This document shows positions 9,633-18,329 of a DNA stretch of 64,000 nt, in pieces. The translations under genes and the position numbers were made by a program. The first letter of the stretch is position 1. Every line of letters starts with the position of its first letter. Under the pieces are notes generated by a model. That model was not told where the DNA came from. It was given only the letters and a program-made list of their open reading frames with translations, and searched no databases. Source of the DNA: CAWATZ01 sp963784995 (GTDB lineage: Bacteria; Planctomycetota; Planctomycetia; Gemmatales; Gemmataceae); assembly GCA_963784995.1 (NCBI GenBank), contig CAWATZ010000002.1:1-64000 (forward strand), in the 5' to 3' direction.

Positions 9633-11347
9633 CAGCGCACCGTGAAGCCCACGTAAGCGGGGACCGAGCCGCGGACGTATGCGGCCAGCATCCGGGCCTG
9701 CACTTCCAGCATCCGACTGTACGACATCCGATAGCCGTACACCGGGTGCGTCACCACCGTCGCCTTGCGCTGCTCATACGCCTGGAAGAACTTCTTCCGC
9801 CCCGACTCGGTCAGCTGGCACGCCTCCCGCCAGGTGAGAAAATCCTCCGGCGTGATCATCTCGTTGTTCACCAGGTTCAGGACCACCGAATCCGCGATCA
9901 CCGGGCGGAACTCTTCCATCAGATCCAGGGCCAGCGACGGCTTGCCATGTCGGTTGCTGTGGAAAAAGCCCTTGTACGGATCAAAACCCACCACCGCCAC
10001 GCTGGAATGACAGTCCTTGCAGAGCATCGCGTAGGCGAAGGACAGCATGGCGTTGACGGGATCGCGGGGCGGGCGGCGGTTCCGCGTGGCGAAATCGAAG
10101 CCTCTGCCCGGCGGCGGGCTCTTCAGGAAGCGGCCGAACTCGCCGAAGTACAGGGCGGCGCCCTGGCCCTCCAGGCCCAGCACCGTCTCCAGGCACGCCG
10201 CCTCGTCCAGCTTCCGCAGCAGGTCCGCCAGGCCCCGTGCGGCCGGCTCGTCGCTGCCGCGGTCGCCGTCGCCTTCGCGGAGACAGCGCATCAGCAGGGC
10301 CCGCTGGTTGTTCAGCTTGGCCCGCACCACCGCCTTCGACAGCGTCAGGCACTCGGCCGGGTCGGCAAAGCGGCGGAACTGGGACTCCCGCAGGCCGACG
10401 TTCTTCGGCAGGCACGGGACGAACGTGCCCAGGAATCGGCCGTGGCCGGTCACGTAGGCCACCGCAATGTCGTTGGCCGCCAGCGTCTCCAGGGCCTGCG
10501 TCGAAACCTGGACGTTGCCGCACACCACCACCTGCCGGATCGCGTGCATCGGCACCCGCGTCACCTCCTGGCCGTCCTTGCGCACCACCAGGTGCTCGCT
10601 CCGCTTGCCGACGTGGCTGCCCGGCTCCTGGACGTACAGCACTGCCCCGTCGTCCGACTGCGGAATCACCCGCGTGATCCCGGCCGGCGGCTCAGTCGCG
10701 TCGGCGGCGGTCGGCCGGCCGATCTCGTAGAGCGTCTCCTCCGGCAGACAGACCGGGGCCAGCGAACAGCCGAAACAGCGGTGCCGCAATTCGGGCGGCA
10801 GCGGGTCGGGTGGGGCGTCCTGGGCGGACAGCTGCCGGCACAGGGCGATGGCGGCCAGCGTCTTCGCCCGCAGCTCCGGGGTGAAGGGAACTTCCACGCG
10901 CTCCCGGGTGCCGGCGTGGAACTGGTAGCCGCGGGCCACCGGGGTGCCGAACGCCTCTTCCAGAAGCAACGCCTGGCCGCACAGCTGCACCGCGTCGTTC
11001 TCCCAGACGGTCGGCCGGCCGTCGTCGTTCCTCGGAGCGGAGCCGTGCTTGGTTTCCACCGGGAACCGTTCGCCGTTCTTCTCCTCGATCAGATCGAGAA
11101 CGCCGCTGATGCCGAGCGTCTCGGACGAAAGGTGAACGCCGCGGCTCTTGTCGGCGTCGCCTTCCTTGCGGGTCTTGTTGGCCAGCTCCGGGTCGTCTAC
11201 CCGGCGATGGTCGTGCAGGCCCGCCTCGACGTGTTCGTTGGTCTTCATCAGTCCATCAACGTATTGGAGGTAGTAAAGGCGCGGACAGTAGGTGACCTGA
11301 TTCAGCGCTCGCACCGGGATCAGGTCGAGCGAAATCATCGCTGACAT
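9632..11347 (-). CDS. cas4-cas1: Cas4-Cas1 fusion, type I-G
   Basis: 571 residues with two domains. Residues 1-215 are Cas4: Cys21 plus C191, C194 and C200 for the iron-sulfur cluster, and RecB-nuclease residues D85 and E98-x-K100. From about 225 it is Cas1, with catalytic E393, H463 and D475 in the contexts LGLEGQGA, GFFHSNRHG and SLALDLMEEF. This fusion is a hallmark of type I-G loci. Cas4 trims and selects PAM-containing prespacers and Cas1 integrates them next to the leader. The gene is on the opposite strand to the effector genes and converges on the array. No frame damage is visible. It is the last intact gene before the HerA operon on the same strand. Confidence 0.96.
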   Translation of the reverse strand: MSAMISLDLIPVRALNQVTYCPRLYYLQYVDGLMKTNEHVEAGLHDHRRVDDPELANKTRKEGDADKSRGVHLSSETLGISGVLDLIEEKNGERFPVETKHGSAPRNDDGRPTVWENDAVQLCGQALLLEEAFGTPVARGYQFHAGTRERVEVPFTPELRAKTLAAIALCRQLSAQDAPPDPLPPELRHRCFGCSLAPVCLPEETLYEIGRPTAADATEPPAGITRVIPQSDDGAVLYVQEPGSHVGKRSEHLVVRKDGQEVTRVPMHAIRQVVVCGNVQVSTQALETLAANDIAVAYVTGHGRFLGTFVPCLPKNVGLRESQFRRFADPAECLTLSKAVVRAKLNNQRALLMRCLREGDGDRGSDEPAARGLADLLRKLDEAACLETVLGLEGQGAALYFGEFGRFLKSPPPGRGFDFATRNRRPPRDPVNAMLSFAYAMLCKDCHSSVAVVGFDPYKGFFHSNRHGKPSLALDLMEEFRPVIADSVVLNLVNNEMITPEDFLTWREACQLTESGRKKFFQAYEQRKATVVTHPVYGYRMSYSRMLEVQARMLAAYVRGSVPAYVGFTVR

Positions 11348-11381
11348 GGGGTCTCTCCGTGAATGGAGTAAAGGTCAAATG

Positions 11382-11433
11382 GTAGCCATCACGCTCCGCG
11401 TGATGGTTTCATCACGCGGAGCGTGATGGCTAC
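11382..11433. repeat. 24-bp perfect hairpin between cas4-cas1 and herA
   Basis: Two 24-base arms (11382-11405 and 11410-11433) are exact reverse complements around a 4-base loop GTTT. It begins GTAGCCATCACGC. No T-run follows, so it is not a classical terminator. It sits just downstream of the herA stop on the - strand and could limit read-through into cas4-cas1, or be one of the palindromic repeats common in this window. Confidence 0.9.
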
Positions 11434-11435
11434 TA

Positions 11436-13397
11436 TCAATCCGTCAACCGCAGCTTGCTCGGGGCCGGGTCAATCGACGCCAGCACCGGACGAGCCACGT
11501 GGCCGAACGATACGATCGCCTGCCCGGGAGCCAGACCCGACAGGCGGTTCCACAGCCCTTCGTCGATGCCGCTGACCGTCTGCTTCAGACTGGTAATGAC
11601 GTGCGGATCGGTCAGCTTGTGCAGGATGAAGTTGTTGCACAGGCCGAGCACCTGCCGCGGCAGGTGGGTCGGCAGTTGCGTGACAAAGGCCAGGCCGAGC
11701 CAGCGCTTGCGGCCGCGCTTGGCAATGCGAGCGACCTGCTCGAACAGGTGGTTCATCTTGGCGATCTTCTCGGCACTCAGGAACTCGTGGGCCTCCTCGA
11801 TGATGACCAGCACCCGACCCGGCGGTTCCACCTCCTTGTTGCCGGATTTGGCCTGCTCGTACGCCTGATAGCAGTGGTCCTGGGCCTCCTGAACGCCGTG
11901 CAGCAGGTCGGCGATGGCGAGATTGGTCAGCTCCGACGCTCCGGAATCGGAGAGATCGACGACCGATACATGACCGGGTAGCACCAGGTCGGGGTAATTG
12001 ATCGGCTTGACGCCGTCGCGCTCGTTGTAAAAGACCCGGAGCCGATTCAGCCGGCCCAGCTTGCCCAGCAGTGATCGCCAGGAGACGGCGTTGCCTGGGA
12101 TGCTCACGGTGTGCAGCCGCGTTTGCAGCGCCCGCATACCTGCCTCGGACCGCAGTTCCGCGTTGAACGGGGTAAAGGCCAGTGGTTCCGGTTCCTCTTC
12201 TTCCTTCTTCTTCCGACCATCCTTCGCCGGGCGATCCGCCTTCGCGTGGCAAGCTCCCACCACGTCCAGGAGCAGCGACAGCGTCATCCGCGGGTAGCCC
12301 CGCTCGAACTCGTCCAGCTCCATCGCAATACGTTCCTGTTCCGCGTTCTTCAACGCGGGGAAAATGCCCAGATCGCGCATCACTTCCTTCGTCACGTCGT
12401 ACGCGGCCAGGAACCGCTGTTGCTGTGCATCCGAAAGGTCGAGGATCTCCATCGCCGCGTACGGCGACAACCGGGCGAACTGCAAGGAGAACGCCCGCCT
12501 CCGGGGATGATCCGGGTTGGTGGTGTCCCGGCCCACCAGGTGGTAGAGCGTCATCTTGTCGCCGGGGATGCCGGCGGCGGTCAGGCCGCGCTCGGCCAGG
12601 GCGGCGAGCATGTGCCGGTCCTCCGTCGGCTCGTGCAGCTGGGTGTATTCGCCCTCCACGTCGAGCAGGATCACGGCCATGTTGGCGGCCTGGGCCTGCT
12701 GCACCAGCCGGGCCACCGTCGTCGATTTGCCGCCGCCGGTCGTGCCGAGGATGGCGGTGTGCCGGGGCAGGACTGCCTTCTGCCGCGATGGAATGCCGAT
12801 CGGCACGTTGCGATGGCCGACCACCAGGCCCAGCCGGATGTCGCCATCGGTCTTCAGCACCCGGGCCGCCTCCTCCTCGGACAGCACCACGACCGGGCTG
12901 TTTGGCAGCGGCCGAAGTCGCGGCGGGGCCAGGGTGCCATCTTCCAGCTCCTCGCTCATGATCGTCACCTGAATCCGGCCGTGATGCGGAGGCAGGTAGA
13001 TGCCTCCATTGGCGGTCACCGTCACCAGCAGATGCGAATCGGCCCGCAGGTTGTCCGGCTCCACGAACGGTCCGGCATTGACCAGGCCGAGATAACAGCG
13101 TCCGTCTCCACTGCGCCGGCTCTTGATCCGCACCAGCGATTGCGACGGGGCCAGCTGCATCTTGTCTTTGGGAAGCAGCACGGTCACGGAGTTGTCCTCG
13201 CTGCCCGGCGCATCGAACATGGTCGCGCCGATGGCACCCTCCCGGGCAGGGTCCGGGCGTTTCTTCTGCGCCGGCCGCTGGCGATGTCTGCTTCCAGCCG
13301 CTGCAGTAAGTCCGAAGGTGGCCGGGCCAGGATTGTGCCGGCATCTCCTCGCTTCGGTCTTCCGCCGGACCATTGAGTTCTTCTCGATGCTGGTCAT
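11436..13397 (-). CDS. herA: HerA-type DNA translocase ATPase
   Basis: 653 residues. Walker A GTTGGGKST sits at 218-226 and a Walker B-like VLVIIEEAHEF near 525. Sequences around LLDVEGEY and AKRGRKRWLGLAFVTQ, including the arginine-rich block, fit the HerA/FtsK family. An N-terminal beta-barrel-like HAS domain precedes the ATPase. HerA is a hexameric motor that pumps DNA and works with NurA nuclease in end resection; in bacteria HerA proteins also act in anti-phage systems. The start at 13397 follows GGGAGGAG at good distance; the first 60 residues are basic and low-complexity. It is the last gene of the operon led by the sigma factor at 16469, 16 bases after the nurA-like stop. Confidence 0.9.
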   Translation of the reverse strand: MTSIEKNSMVRRKTEARRCRHNPGPATFGLTAAAGSRHRQRPAQKKRPDPAREGAIGATMFDAPGSEDNSVTVLLPKDKMQLAPSQSLVRIKSRRSGDGRCYLGLVNAGPFVEPDNLRADSHLLVTVTANGGIYLPPHHGRIQVTIMSEELEDGTLAPPRLRPLPNSPVVVLSEEEAARVLKTDGDIRLGLVVGHRNVPIGIPSRQKAVLPRHTAILGTTGGGKSTTVARLVQQAQAANMAVILLDVEGEYTQLHEPTEDRHMLAALAERGLTAAGIPGDKMTLYHLVGRDTTNPDHPRRRAFSLQFARLSPYAAMEILDLSDAQQQRFLAAYDVTKEVMRDLGIFPALKNAEQERIAMELDEFERGYPRMTLSLLLDVVGACHAKADRPAKDGRKKKEEEEPEPLAFTPFNAELRSEAGMRALQTRLHTVSIPGNAVSWRSLLGKLGRLNRLRVFYNERDGVKPINYPDLVLPGHVSVVDLSDSGASELTNLAIADLLHGVQEAQDHCYQAYEQAKSGNKEVEPPGRVLVIIEEAHEFLSAEKIAKMNHLFEQVARIAKRGRKRWLGLAFVTQLPTHLPRQVLGLCNNFILHKLTDPHVITSLKQTVSGIDEGLWNRLSGLAPGQAIVSFGHVARPVLASIDPAPSKLRLTD

Positions 13398-13413
13398 GGT
13401 GCGTTCTCCTCCC

Positions 13414-14682
13414 TTAATGGTCGCGTGTCATTCGTTCGCTGTAATACCGCCACGGTTCCCCCGCGCTCGCGTACGCCTGTTCCGTCAGGCTTCGCATCGT
13501 GCCGCCAAAGACGGCCGAGCAGACGTGATCGGCCAGGTCGACCAACAAGGGAAAACCGCGATGTTCCTGTAAGACGCTGTCGGCCAGGACAATGTGGGCG
13601 GCCAAGTGGGCGTGGTCTTCGTGGGCGTAGAAGACCTGGGCCGGGGCCAGCCGTGTGGCTCGGTAAACGCCGATCACCACCCGGGAGGCAACCTCCTCGA
13701 TAAAGCGCGGAATCCAGCGGTGTGCCTTCAGCGGTTTGCCGTCCCAGTCGGCTTCCTGCGAGCCGACGGTGAATCGCTCCTGGTGGAACCAGCTTTCCAG
13801 CCGCTCTTTCAGGGTGCTGACGATGGCGTACTCCATCGGTCTCAGGGCGTTGCCGACCGTCAGGAGCAAGCGTTCGCGCGGCTCACTGGTGACGAACACG
13901 AACTTCTGATGCGTGGTGATTAACTGGCGGAGGACCCTCACCGACGCCACCATCATCTCAAAGCAACCGCCTCCCGTGAGCAGTTCGTAGGAGACAGGGT
14001 TGCCGTGGCCCATGCGCCAGACCGCATTCGAGTTCCGCACCAGGACGGCGCGCTCTCCGTAGGTCATGAGCGTTCGCCGGGCCATCTCGCCGAGCATGTC
14101 CTGGGCCGTGGGCCGGTTAATCGATCCCCGTTCGCCGCGGCGGCGGAGCAATTCCTCGATCTCCGCAACGGGGCCGTCGCCCTTGCGGCGCAGGTCCTTG
14201 CGAAACAATCGCTGGCACCACGTGCCCTCATCGCCGTGGTAGGACACCAGGCTGACACCGATTTGGTAGATCGTTAGCGGCAAGGTGTCGTGGACCTGGA
14301 CGGTGCCGTCACAGGCTTCCACTTGGCCATTGAAAAGCAAGCCGCTGTGAATGCGGGCGATCGGGTCGAGTTCTGCCGTGAAAACGCCTCCCACGCGCAG
14401 TGGATTCGCTGGATGGTTGAGCAGCGGGAAGATGCGGTCGCGGATCAACTTCTCCTGCGCTTTCTCTTCGCGCACGGCCTCACGCACTTCACACTCAATC
14501 CGACTGTATTCCCGGCTCAGGTCGCCGGCGGTCCAGGTCGCGACGTCCAGGACGCGCTGCAGCTCCTCGCCAAAGCTGGCCTTGTAGTCGGCGGAGTTGA
14601 TCGCCGGCTGATCCGGCCGAGTCGGCGCCAGACCGGCAAGCCCGTCGTGTTTCGGCGTTCGTTCGGTTCGCGGCTCGGCCAT
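13414..14682 (-). CDS. nurA: NurA-like nuclease, partner of HerA
   Basis: 422 residues. Near residue 124 the motif VEACDGTVQVHD resembles the NurA metal-binding D-G-[ST] segment, followed by the beta strand LTIYQIGVSLV. Near the C-terminus FPLLVDLADHVC supplies another acidic position. NurA is a 5'-3' nuclease with an RNase H-like fold that acts with HerA. A long helical segment near residues 30-90 fits the family. The start has a GAGGAGGG site. The adjacency to herA is the strongest support; sequence similarity alone would be modest. The gene follows the metallopeptidase gene after 55 bases in the same operon. Confidence 0.75.
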   Translation of the reverse strand: MAEPRTERTPKHDGLAGLAPTRPDQPAINSADYKASFGEELQRVLDVATWTAGDLSREYSRIECEVREAVREEKAQEKLIRDRIFPLLNHPANPLRVGGVFTAELDPIARIHSGLLFNGQVEACDGTVQVHDTLPLTIYQIGVSLVSYHGDEGTWCQRLFRKDLRRKGDGPVAEIEELLRRRGERGSINRPTAQDMLGEMARRTLMTYGERAVLVRNSNAVWRMGHGNPVSYELLTGGGCFEMMVASVRVLRQLITTHQKFVFVTSEPRERLLLTVGNALRPMEYAIVSTLKERLESWFHQERFTVGSQEADWDGKPLKAHRWIPRFIEEVASRVVIGVYRATRLAPAQVFYAHEDHAHLAAHIVLADSVLQEHRGFPLLVDLADHVCSAVFGGTMRSLTEQAYASAGEPWRYYSERMTRDH

Positions 14683-14737
14683 CTCTCACCCTCCTCTTCT
14701 TGTTCCCGACGAGGCAGGGAAAGTTCGACAGGATTTT

Positions 14738-15463
14738 TCAAACGAGCCTCAGCCGGCGCAAGAGCGGATCGACGGCCGGCGGTGGAAACAGGATGTCGCG
14801 GTAACGCAAGGCGTGAGCGGCCGGCAGCCCAAAACCGCTCCGGAGCCGGTCAATCAGGTCGGTATCCAGGTCGGATTCGACCCGGCTCAGGACCTCGTCA
14901 GCAGGGGCGAGCAGCTCATACGCCAGCCGATCCGCTTCCTCTTCGGCAGCCAGGACGGTCTCTCTGCCGAGACCGCCCTGGGTCGGCCGGTCCAGCAAGT
15001 GCAGATGACAGCCGATCGGTATCGAGGCGAGCAGGGCGTGGACGCGCTCGGCGGGGCTCGGCGGCCGGATACCATCGAGAACGGCGAGGATCTGCTCGCC
15101 AAACTTGCGACAGGCCATCTGCCGTGGATGCCAGTAGTGGCGCAGGAAGTGAGCAACCTCATGGGCCAGCGAAAGGCGCTGCTCGTCTTCGGGATCTGCT
15201 CCATCCAGGAAGACAAAGCCATTGCCGCGCCAGGCCGCCAGGCAGGCGTGCAGACCGCGGTCGGGCTGGGAATCGAAACAACCAATCCGACGCTGGCTCA
15301 ACCATTCGATGACATTCCGCAGCCGCAGCTGGGGCAGCGAGACGATTGCGATCGGCAAAGCGCGAGCGACGGGCCGGCGAAGCATTCGCGGGAACGGCTC
15401 GCGCTCACCTGCCATCTCCCAGAAGGCGTCGGCCAGGTTGGCCACCCACAGTGGAACGGTCAT
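14738..15463 (-). CDS. ImmA/IrrE-type zinc metallopeptidase (DUF955)
   Basis: 241 residues from ATG 15463. HEVAH at 101-105 is the zinc-binding motif, and EEEADRLAYELLAP about 70 residues later supplies the third ligand, the ImmA/IrrE arrangement. These peptidases cleave DNA-binding repressors, as in Deinococcus IrrE/DdrO and ICEBs1 ImmA/ImmR, often after DNA damage. The start overlaps the stop of the small HTH-like gene by four bases (ATGA), so the two are translationally coupled and may be peptidase and substrate, although direct cleavage is inference. It precedes nurA and herA in the operon. Confidence 0.85.
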   Translation of the reverse strand: MTVPLWVANLADAFWEMAGEREPFPRMLRRPVARALPIAIVSLPQLRLRNVIEWLSQRRIGCFDSQPDRGLHACLAAWRGNGFVFLDGADPEDEQRLSLAHEVAHFLRHYWHPRQMACRKFGEQILAVLDGIRPPSPAERVHALLASIPIGCHLHLLDRPTQGGLGRETVLAAEEEADRLAYELLAPADEVLSRVESDLDTDLIDRLRSGFGLPAAHALRYRDILFPPPAVDPLLRRLRLV

Positions 15464-15843
15464 GGTTCCTCTCCGGGAGATGGTTCCTCGGGGGCATCTT
15501 CGCGGGCCGCCAGCAGATGGCCCGCACCTGGAGGGACAGACCTGTCGGCCGGTGGTTCGGACTGGAGAAGCGCTTGCCCCAGGCGAACGATCTCGGCCAG
15601 GCGGTCCGGATCGAGATGGAAGCGGGCCGCGATCTGCTCGACATCCTTTCCGAAAGCCGGCGGCAGCGGATCGGGATTGCGGCACAGCCGAAGTCGCTGG
15701 AGGGCCTCCCGATCCAGGCCGAGCTGGGCGGCCAGAGCGTCGTCAGTCAGCTTCTCGCTGGCCGCATAGCGAGCCAGCGGTGCGGCCAGGAAGAACGGGT
15801 CCGATTCGACCCGCCGGGCCAGTCTGTCCAGGTGTTTGCTCAT
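15460..15843 (-). CDS. Small HTH-like regulator-type protein
   Basis: 127 residues from ATG 15843. The middle, LTDDALAAQLGLDREALQRL, looks like a helix-turn-helix, followed by LCRNPDP and a second helical pair DVEQIAARFHLDPDRLAEIV. The C-terminal 35 residues are Pro/Glu-rich. It overlaps the upstream sigma factor gene and the downstream metallopeptidase gene by four bases each. Position suggests an XRE/DdrO-like repressor or a modulator of the sigma factor. I cannot assign a named family, and DNA binding is inferred from pattern only. Confidence 0.65.
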   Translation of the reverse strand: MSKHLDRLARRVESDPFFLAAPLARYAASEKLTDDALAAQLGLDREALQRLRLCRNPDPLPPAFGKDVEQIAARFHLDPDRLAEIVRLGQALLQSEPPADRSVPPGAGHLLAAREDAPEEPSPGEEP

Positions 15844-16469
15844 GTCGGTCCCCGGCGCTCGATGCGCTTCTTGAGGCGGTCTTTGATCCGCTTGACCAGG
15901 AGTTTTTGTTCCTCGATCGGCCGATCCGTGATGCCGAGAATCTCGGCAAAACGTGCCGTCTTCCGTTCCCCACTCTCCATCAATTCCAGGCAGCGGCGAT
16001 CCACTTCCGTCAGCCCGTCCCGAACAGGATCCGGACCACCGTCCCGCCGACGGGCCTGTTCCTCCTCGAACATCAGCAGGACGGGAGGCTCCACTTCCCT
16101 CCCTGGATACTTCCCGTCGTCCTGGGAAAGTTCGACATCCAGCAGCGGGTAGTTCCTGCGGTGTCTGCGTTCTTTCGCAAGGAGGTTCCGCAAGTCCCCC
16201 TGGGCGGACATTCGCAAATAGCTCTCCAGGTTGCACTTGGAGGGGGAATACGAAGCAGGGTTGCGAATCAAGGCCACGATGGCTTCGTCGGCTGCCTCAT
16301 TGACGTGGTCCGGGTGGATGCGCGGGTTGCGTTCGGAAAGCCAGGCGATGAGCGGCTCCAGGAACGTTACCGCCAGGTCGGCCGGTGCGTTTGGGTCACG
16401 GTCAACCAGCCGCTGATGGAGTTCAAGGTGCGGGTCAACAGGCGCAGAGGCGGAATGCGAGGACAACAT
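15840..16469 (-). CDS. ECF-like RNA polymerase sigma factor
   Basis: 209 residues from ATG 16469; a longer start 18 bases upstream is possible. The N-terminal half has a region-2-like pattern: HVNEAADEAIVALIRNP and NLESYLRMSAQGDLRNLL followed by basic KERRHRR. The C-terminal half has a region-4-like HTH: LTEVDRRCLELM, then ARFAEILGITDRPIEEQ and a basic tail. It heads the sigma/HTH/ImmA-IrrE/NurA/HerA operon with 4-base overlaps, so it probably controls this operon. A repeat element (16596-16750) lies about 130 bases upstream of the start and recurs upstream of another small operon. Confidence 0.75.
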   Translation of the reverse strand: MLSSHSASAPVDPHLELHQRLVDRDPNAPADLAVTFLEPLIAWLSERNPRIHPDHVNEAADEAIVALIRNPASYSPSKCNLESYLRMSAQGDLRNLLAKERRHRRNYPLLDVELSQDDGKYPGREVEPPVLLMFEEEQARRRDGGPDPVRDGLTEVDRRCLELMESGERKTARFAEILGITDRPIEEQKLLVKRIKDRLKKRIERRGPT

Positions 16470-16595
16470 CGCCAAACCCTCGCCCATGGTTTGCGGAATC
16501 GACACCGGGAGCAGACCTACTTGACATTTGTACCAGTTGGCAGGGGAGAAGAACAGCCCCAGTCCTCCCATTGGGAAAACCCTTTGACGCCACTT

Positions 16596-16750
16596 GCTTG
16601 CCAGGAGCTGACACTGAAGGATCAGCCACCCGAGTCCCGAATACCCTGGCAGGTGGCAGGCACGCACGATTTTGACCCGCTCTGTCACCCGTCCGACAGC
16701 CACAGGCATGCTCTGGCCTCTCCGACAGCCCCCAAAATCTGGCAGGCAGC
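16596..16750. repeat. Dispersed repeat A, copy 1, upstream of the sigma/HerA operon
   Basis: About 155 bp matching 18330-18484 in the same orientation with scattered substitutions. The best-kept core reads GATTTTGACCCGCTCTGTCA and extends through CCGTCCGACA; another block is CCCCCAAAATCTGGCAGG. Both copies lie 115-130 bp upstream of - strand start codons, suggesting a promoter-proximal regulatory element, or alternatively a dispersed non-coding repeat. Confidence 0.85.
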
Positions 16751-16866
16751 CGCACCTCCTCTGGCAGGCGCAATTACCCCCGTCTGAGGGGTGAGCCCCA
16801 TTTCAGCAGCGTCGCCGTTGATCTGGGGGCAAGGACAGAACGGAGCCGCAGCGACAACCGACAGCC

Positions 16867-17000
16867 GGCGCCGTGCCCCCCGGCTCTGCTGCCGGGTTGC
16901 CTTCCTGGCGTTTGCTGGTTTTTGCTCCGAAGCCAGCCCGCAAAACCAGCAAACGCCGGGAACCCAACGGCACCCGGCCCGCCGGGGGGCAACGGTGCCA
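16867..17000. repeat. Nested inverted repeat
   Basis: Outer arms (around 16867-16884 and 16980-16998) are near reverse complements with a CCCCCCGGC/GCCGGGGGG core. Inner arms (about 16906-16926 and 16940-16960) share GGCGTTTGCTGGTTTT and its complement. Imperfect pairing outside the arms suggests a decayed mobile or structural element. No gene is seen between 16470 and 17077 apart from this and repeat A. Confidence 0.7.
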
Positions 17001-17077
17001 ACAGAGACTCGGGTGGGTAGAATAACGGTGGTTGCTGGAGTTGTCACCCAACCAACGTGGAGATCCGATCCGTGACA

Positions 17078-17530
17078 ATGCCACCACTACCCACCGCCAA
17101 TCCCCAGTTCGAGGAGGCATCGAGCGATCAAACGGCTGAGGCCAGAGAGATCCTGTCTTGCGCTGGAGCGTTTCCGGCAACCGGATGGATACGAAGGGTA
17201 TCTGGTTGATGCGGCCTGGCAGCTTGAGCAGCTTGGGGCCGCGGCGTGGCCCGTCCTGCGCGAGCTGATTCTCACGCAGGCCCAGGAGTGCGAGTATTTC
17301 CTTGGTGCGGTCGTCCGGCTGGAGGGCATCGCGCCCAGGAACGCCTGCTCATCCTGCGAACCGCGGCCTGCAACCCCGATGGCAACGTCCGGAGCCGATT
17401 GCTGGAGCTGCTTGAGGAGCTGCCCGGCGAATTGCGGGGGAAGGTGCTCGAGGAGCTGGCGGTCGCGTCCCGCCCCGACGATAGCGTGACGGACAGGGCC
17501 CAGGAGGCTGTGCAGGAACAGACCTCGTGA
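17078..17530 (+). pseudogene. Hypothetical helical protein, two frameshifts
   Basis: A coding trail of about 150 residues runs from ATG 17078. It has FEEASSDQTAEAREI in one frame, then LERFRQPDGYEGYLVDAAWQ and LGAAAWPVLRELI in a second, and after a break near 17335 LLILRTAACNPDGNVRSRLL and LEELPGELRGKVLEELAV in the first again. The rhythm of paired amphipathic helices resembles HEAT-like repeats. No named family recognised. Two breaks in 450 bases mean either a decayed gene or local sequence errors. Confidence 0.5.
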
Positions 17531-17681
17531 GGGCCGCTCGATGACCTCGCGCCGCTATCGACCAGTGCCAACCCGGACAGCGTGCCCAGGGGAGAACGGA
17601 GGAGAATGGGAAGGTCCGGCAGCAGGTCAAACCCTGGGGTCGATGGGTTCCGGTCGTGGTACGGGAACTGCTCGACCTGGC

Positions 17682-17894
17682 TCATGGCTGCTTCCCTTGC
17701 TCTTCGAGAAGAGAGGCGAGCTGGGCGGCCGCTCCCGGAGCAAACTCGGGCGTCTCAATCCGAAACTCCTGTCCCGGCTGGATTCCCGAAAGCAGTTCCT
17801 CCCCGGCCAGATCATCGAGCAACAGCCGCGCCAGCCGGAATTTCTCGCTCCGGGGCAAGGCACGCACGGCAGGAAGGATCTCAGTAATCGTCAT
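17682..17894 (-). CDS. Small hypothetical protein
   Basis: 70 residues from ATG 17894 with an AAGGAA site; an in-frame ATG at 17921 overlaps the upstream stop. TITEILPAVRALPRSEKFRL followed by ARLLLDDLAGEELL resembles the N-terminal helices of small antitoxin-like proteins that begin 'LPRSEKLRL'. It is paired with the preceding 98-residue gene. No domain can be named with confidence. Confidence 0.6.
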   Translation of the reverse strand: MTITEILPAVRALPRSEKFRLARLLLDDLAGEELLSGIQPGQEFRIETPEFAPGAAAQLASLLEEQGKQP

Positions 17895-17917
17895 CGTTGC
17901 GTTCCTTTCGTTGCTTC

Positions 17918-18214
17918 TCATCCATTAGCGGCTGGTCGCAGCATGTCGTTCAGCACCTCGACCGCCCAGCGGTCCTCGAAGCGGGCCAGGTCCGCAACGA
18001 GGTCGATCATCCACTGAAGGCCGGCGCCCTCATCGACCCAGATGGGCACGAAGACCATCGGAACGCTCGCGTCCCCCTGGATTTCATACCGGAGCAAGTC
18101 CGGGTTGATGGCCGGGCCGATCAGTTTCCACCCCTTTCGGGTCAAATACACTTGAGCGTCCTCGGGACGGAGCTGGACGATGCGCGGGTCAATCCAGGCA
18201 TTGCGGAACTTCAT
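17918..18214 (-). CDS. Small hypothetical protein, first of a two-gene unit
   Basis: 98 residues from ATG 18214 (GGAGAGG site). It begins MKFRNAWIDPRIVQLRPEDA and has a mixed alpha/beta pattern with VYLTRKGWKLIG and VFVPIWVDEGAGLQWMIDLV. No family recognised. The gene and its downstream partner form a compact pair like a toxin-antitoxin or regulator-target unit. Repeat A copy 2 lies about 115 bases upstream, as it does before the sigma/HerA operon, so the two units may share control. Confidence 0.65.
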   Translation of the reverse strand: MKFRNAWIDPRIVQLRPEDAQVYLTRKGWKLIGPAINPDLLRYEIQGDASVPMVFVPIWVDEGAGLQWMIDLVADLARFEDRWAVEVLNDMLRPAANG

Positions 18215-18329
18215 GGGCCTCTCCTTTCGCACAGCCGCCGGACCAGGCACTTTCCTGGGTCATCACGTATCTTACGCCCCCGACTTCCTCAGCGGAATGG
18301 GGTCTTGCGGGTGGTCCATGCCGCCGCTC

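Noticed and set aside
9195..11344. Long + strand frames across cas2 and cas4-cas1
   Set aside because: The - strand reading has all Cas4, Cas1 and Cas2 catalytic residues; the + strand frames are high-G+C shadows.
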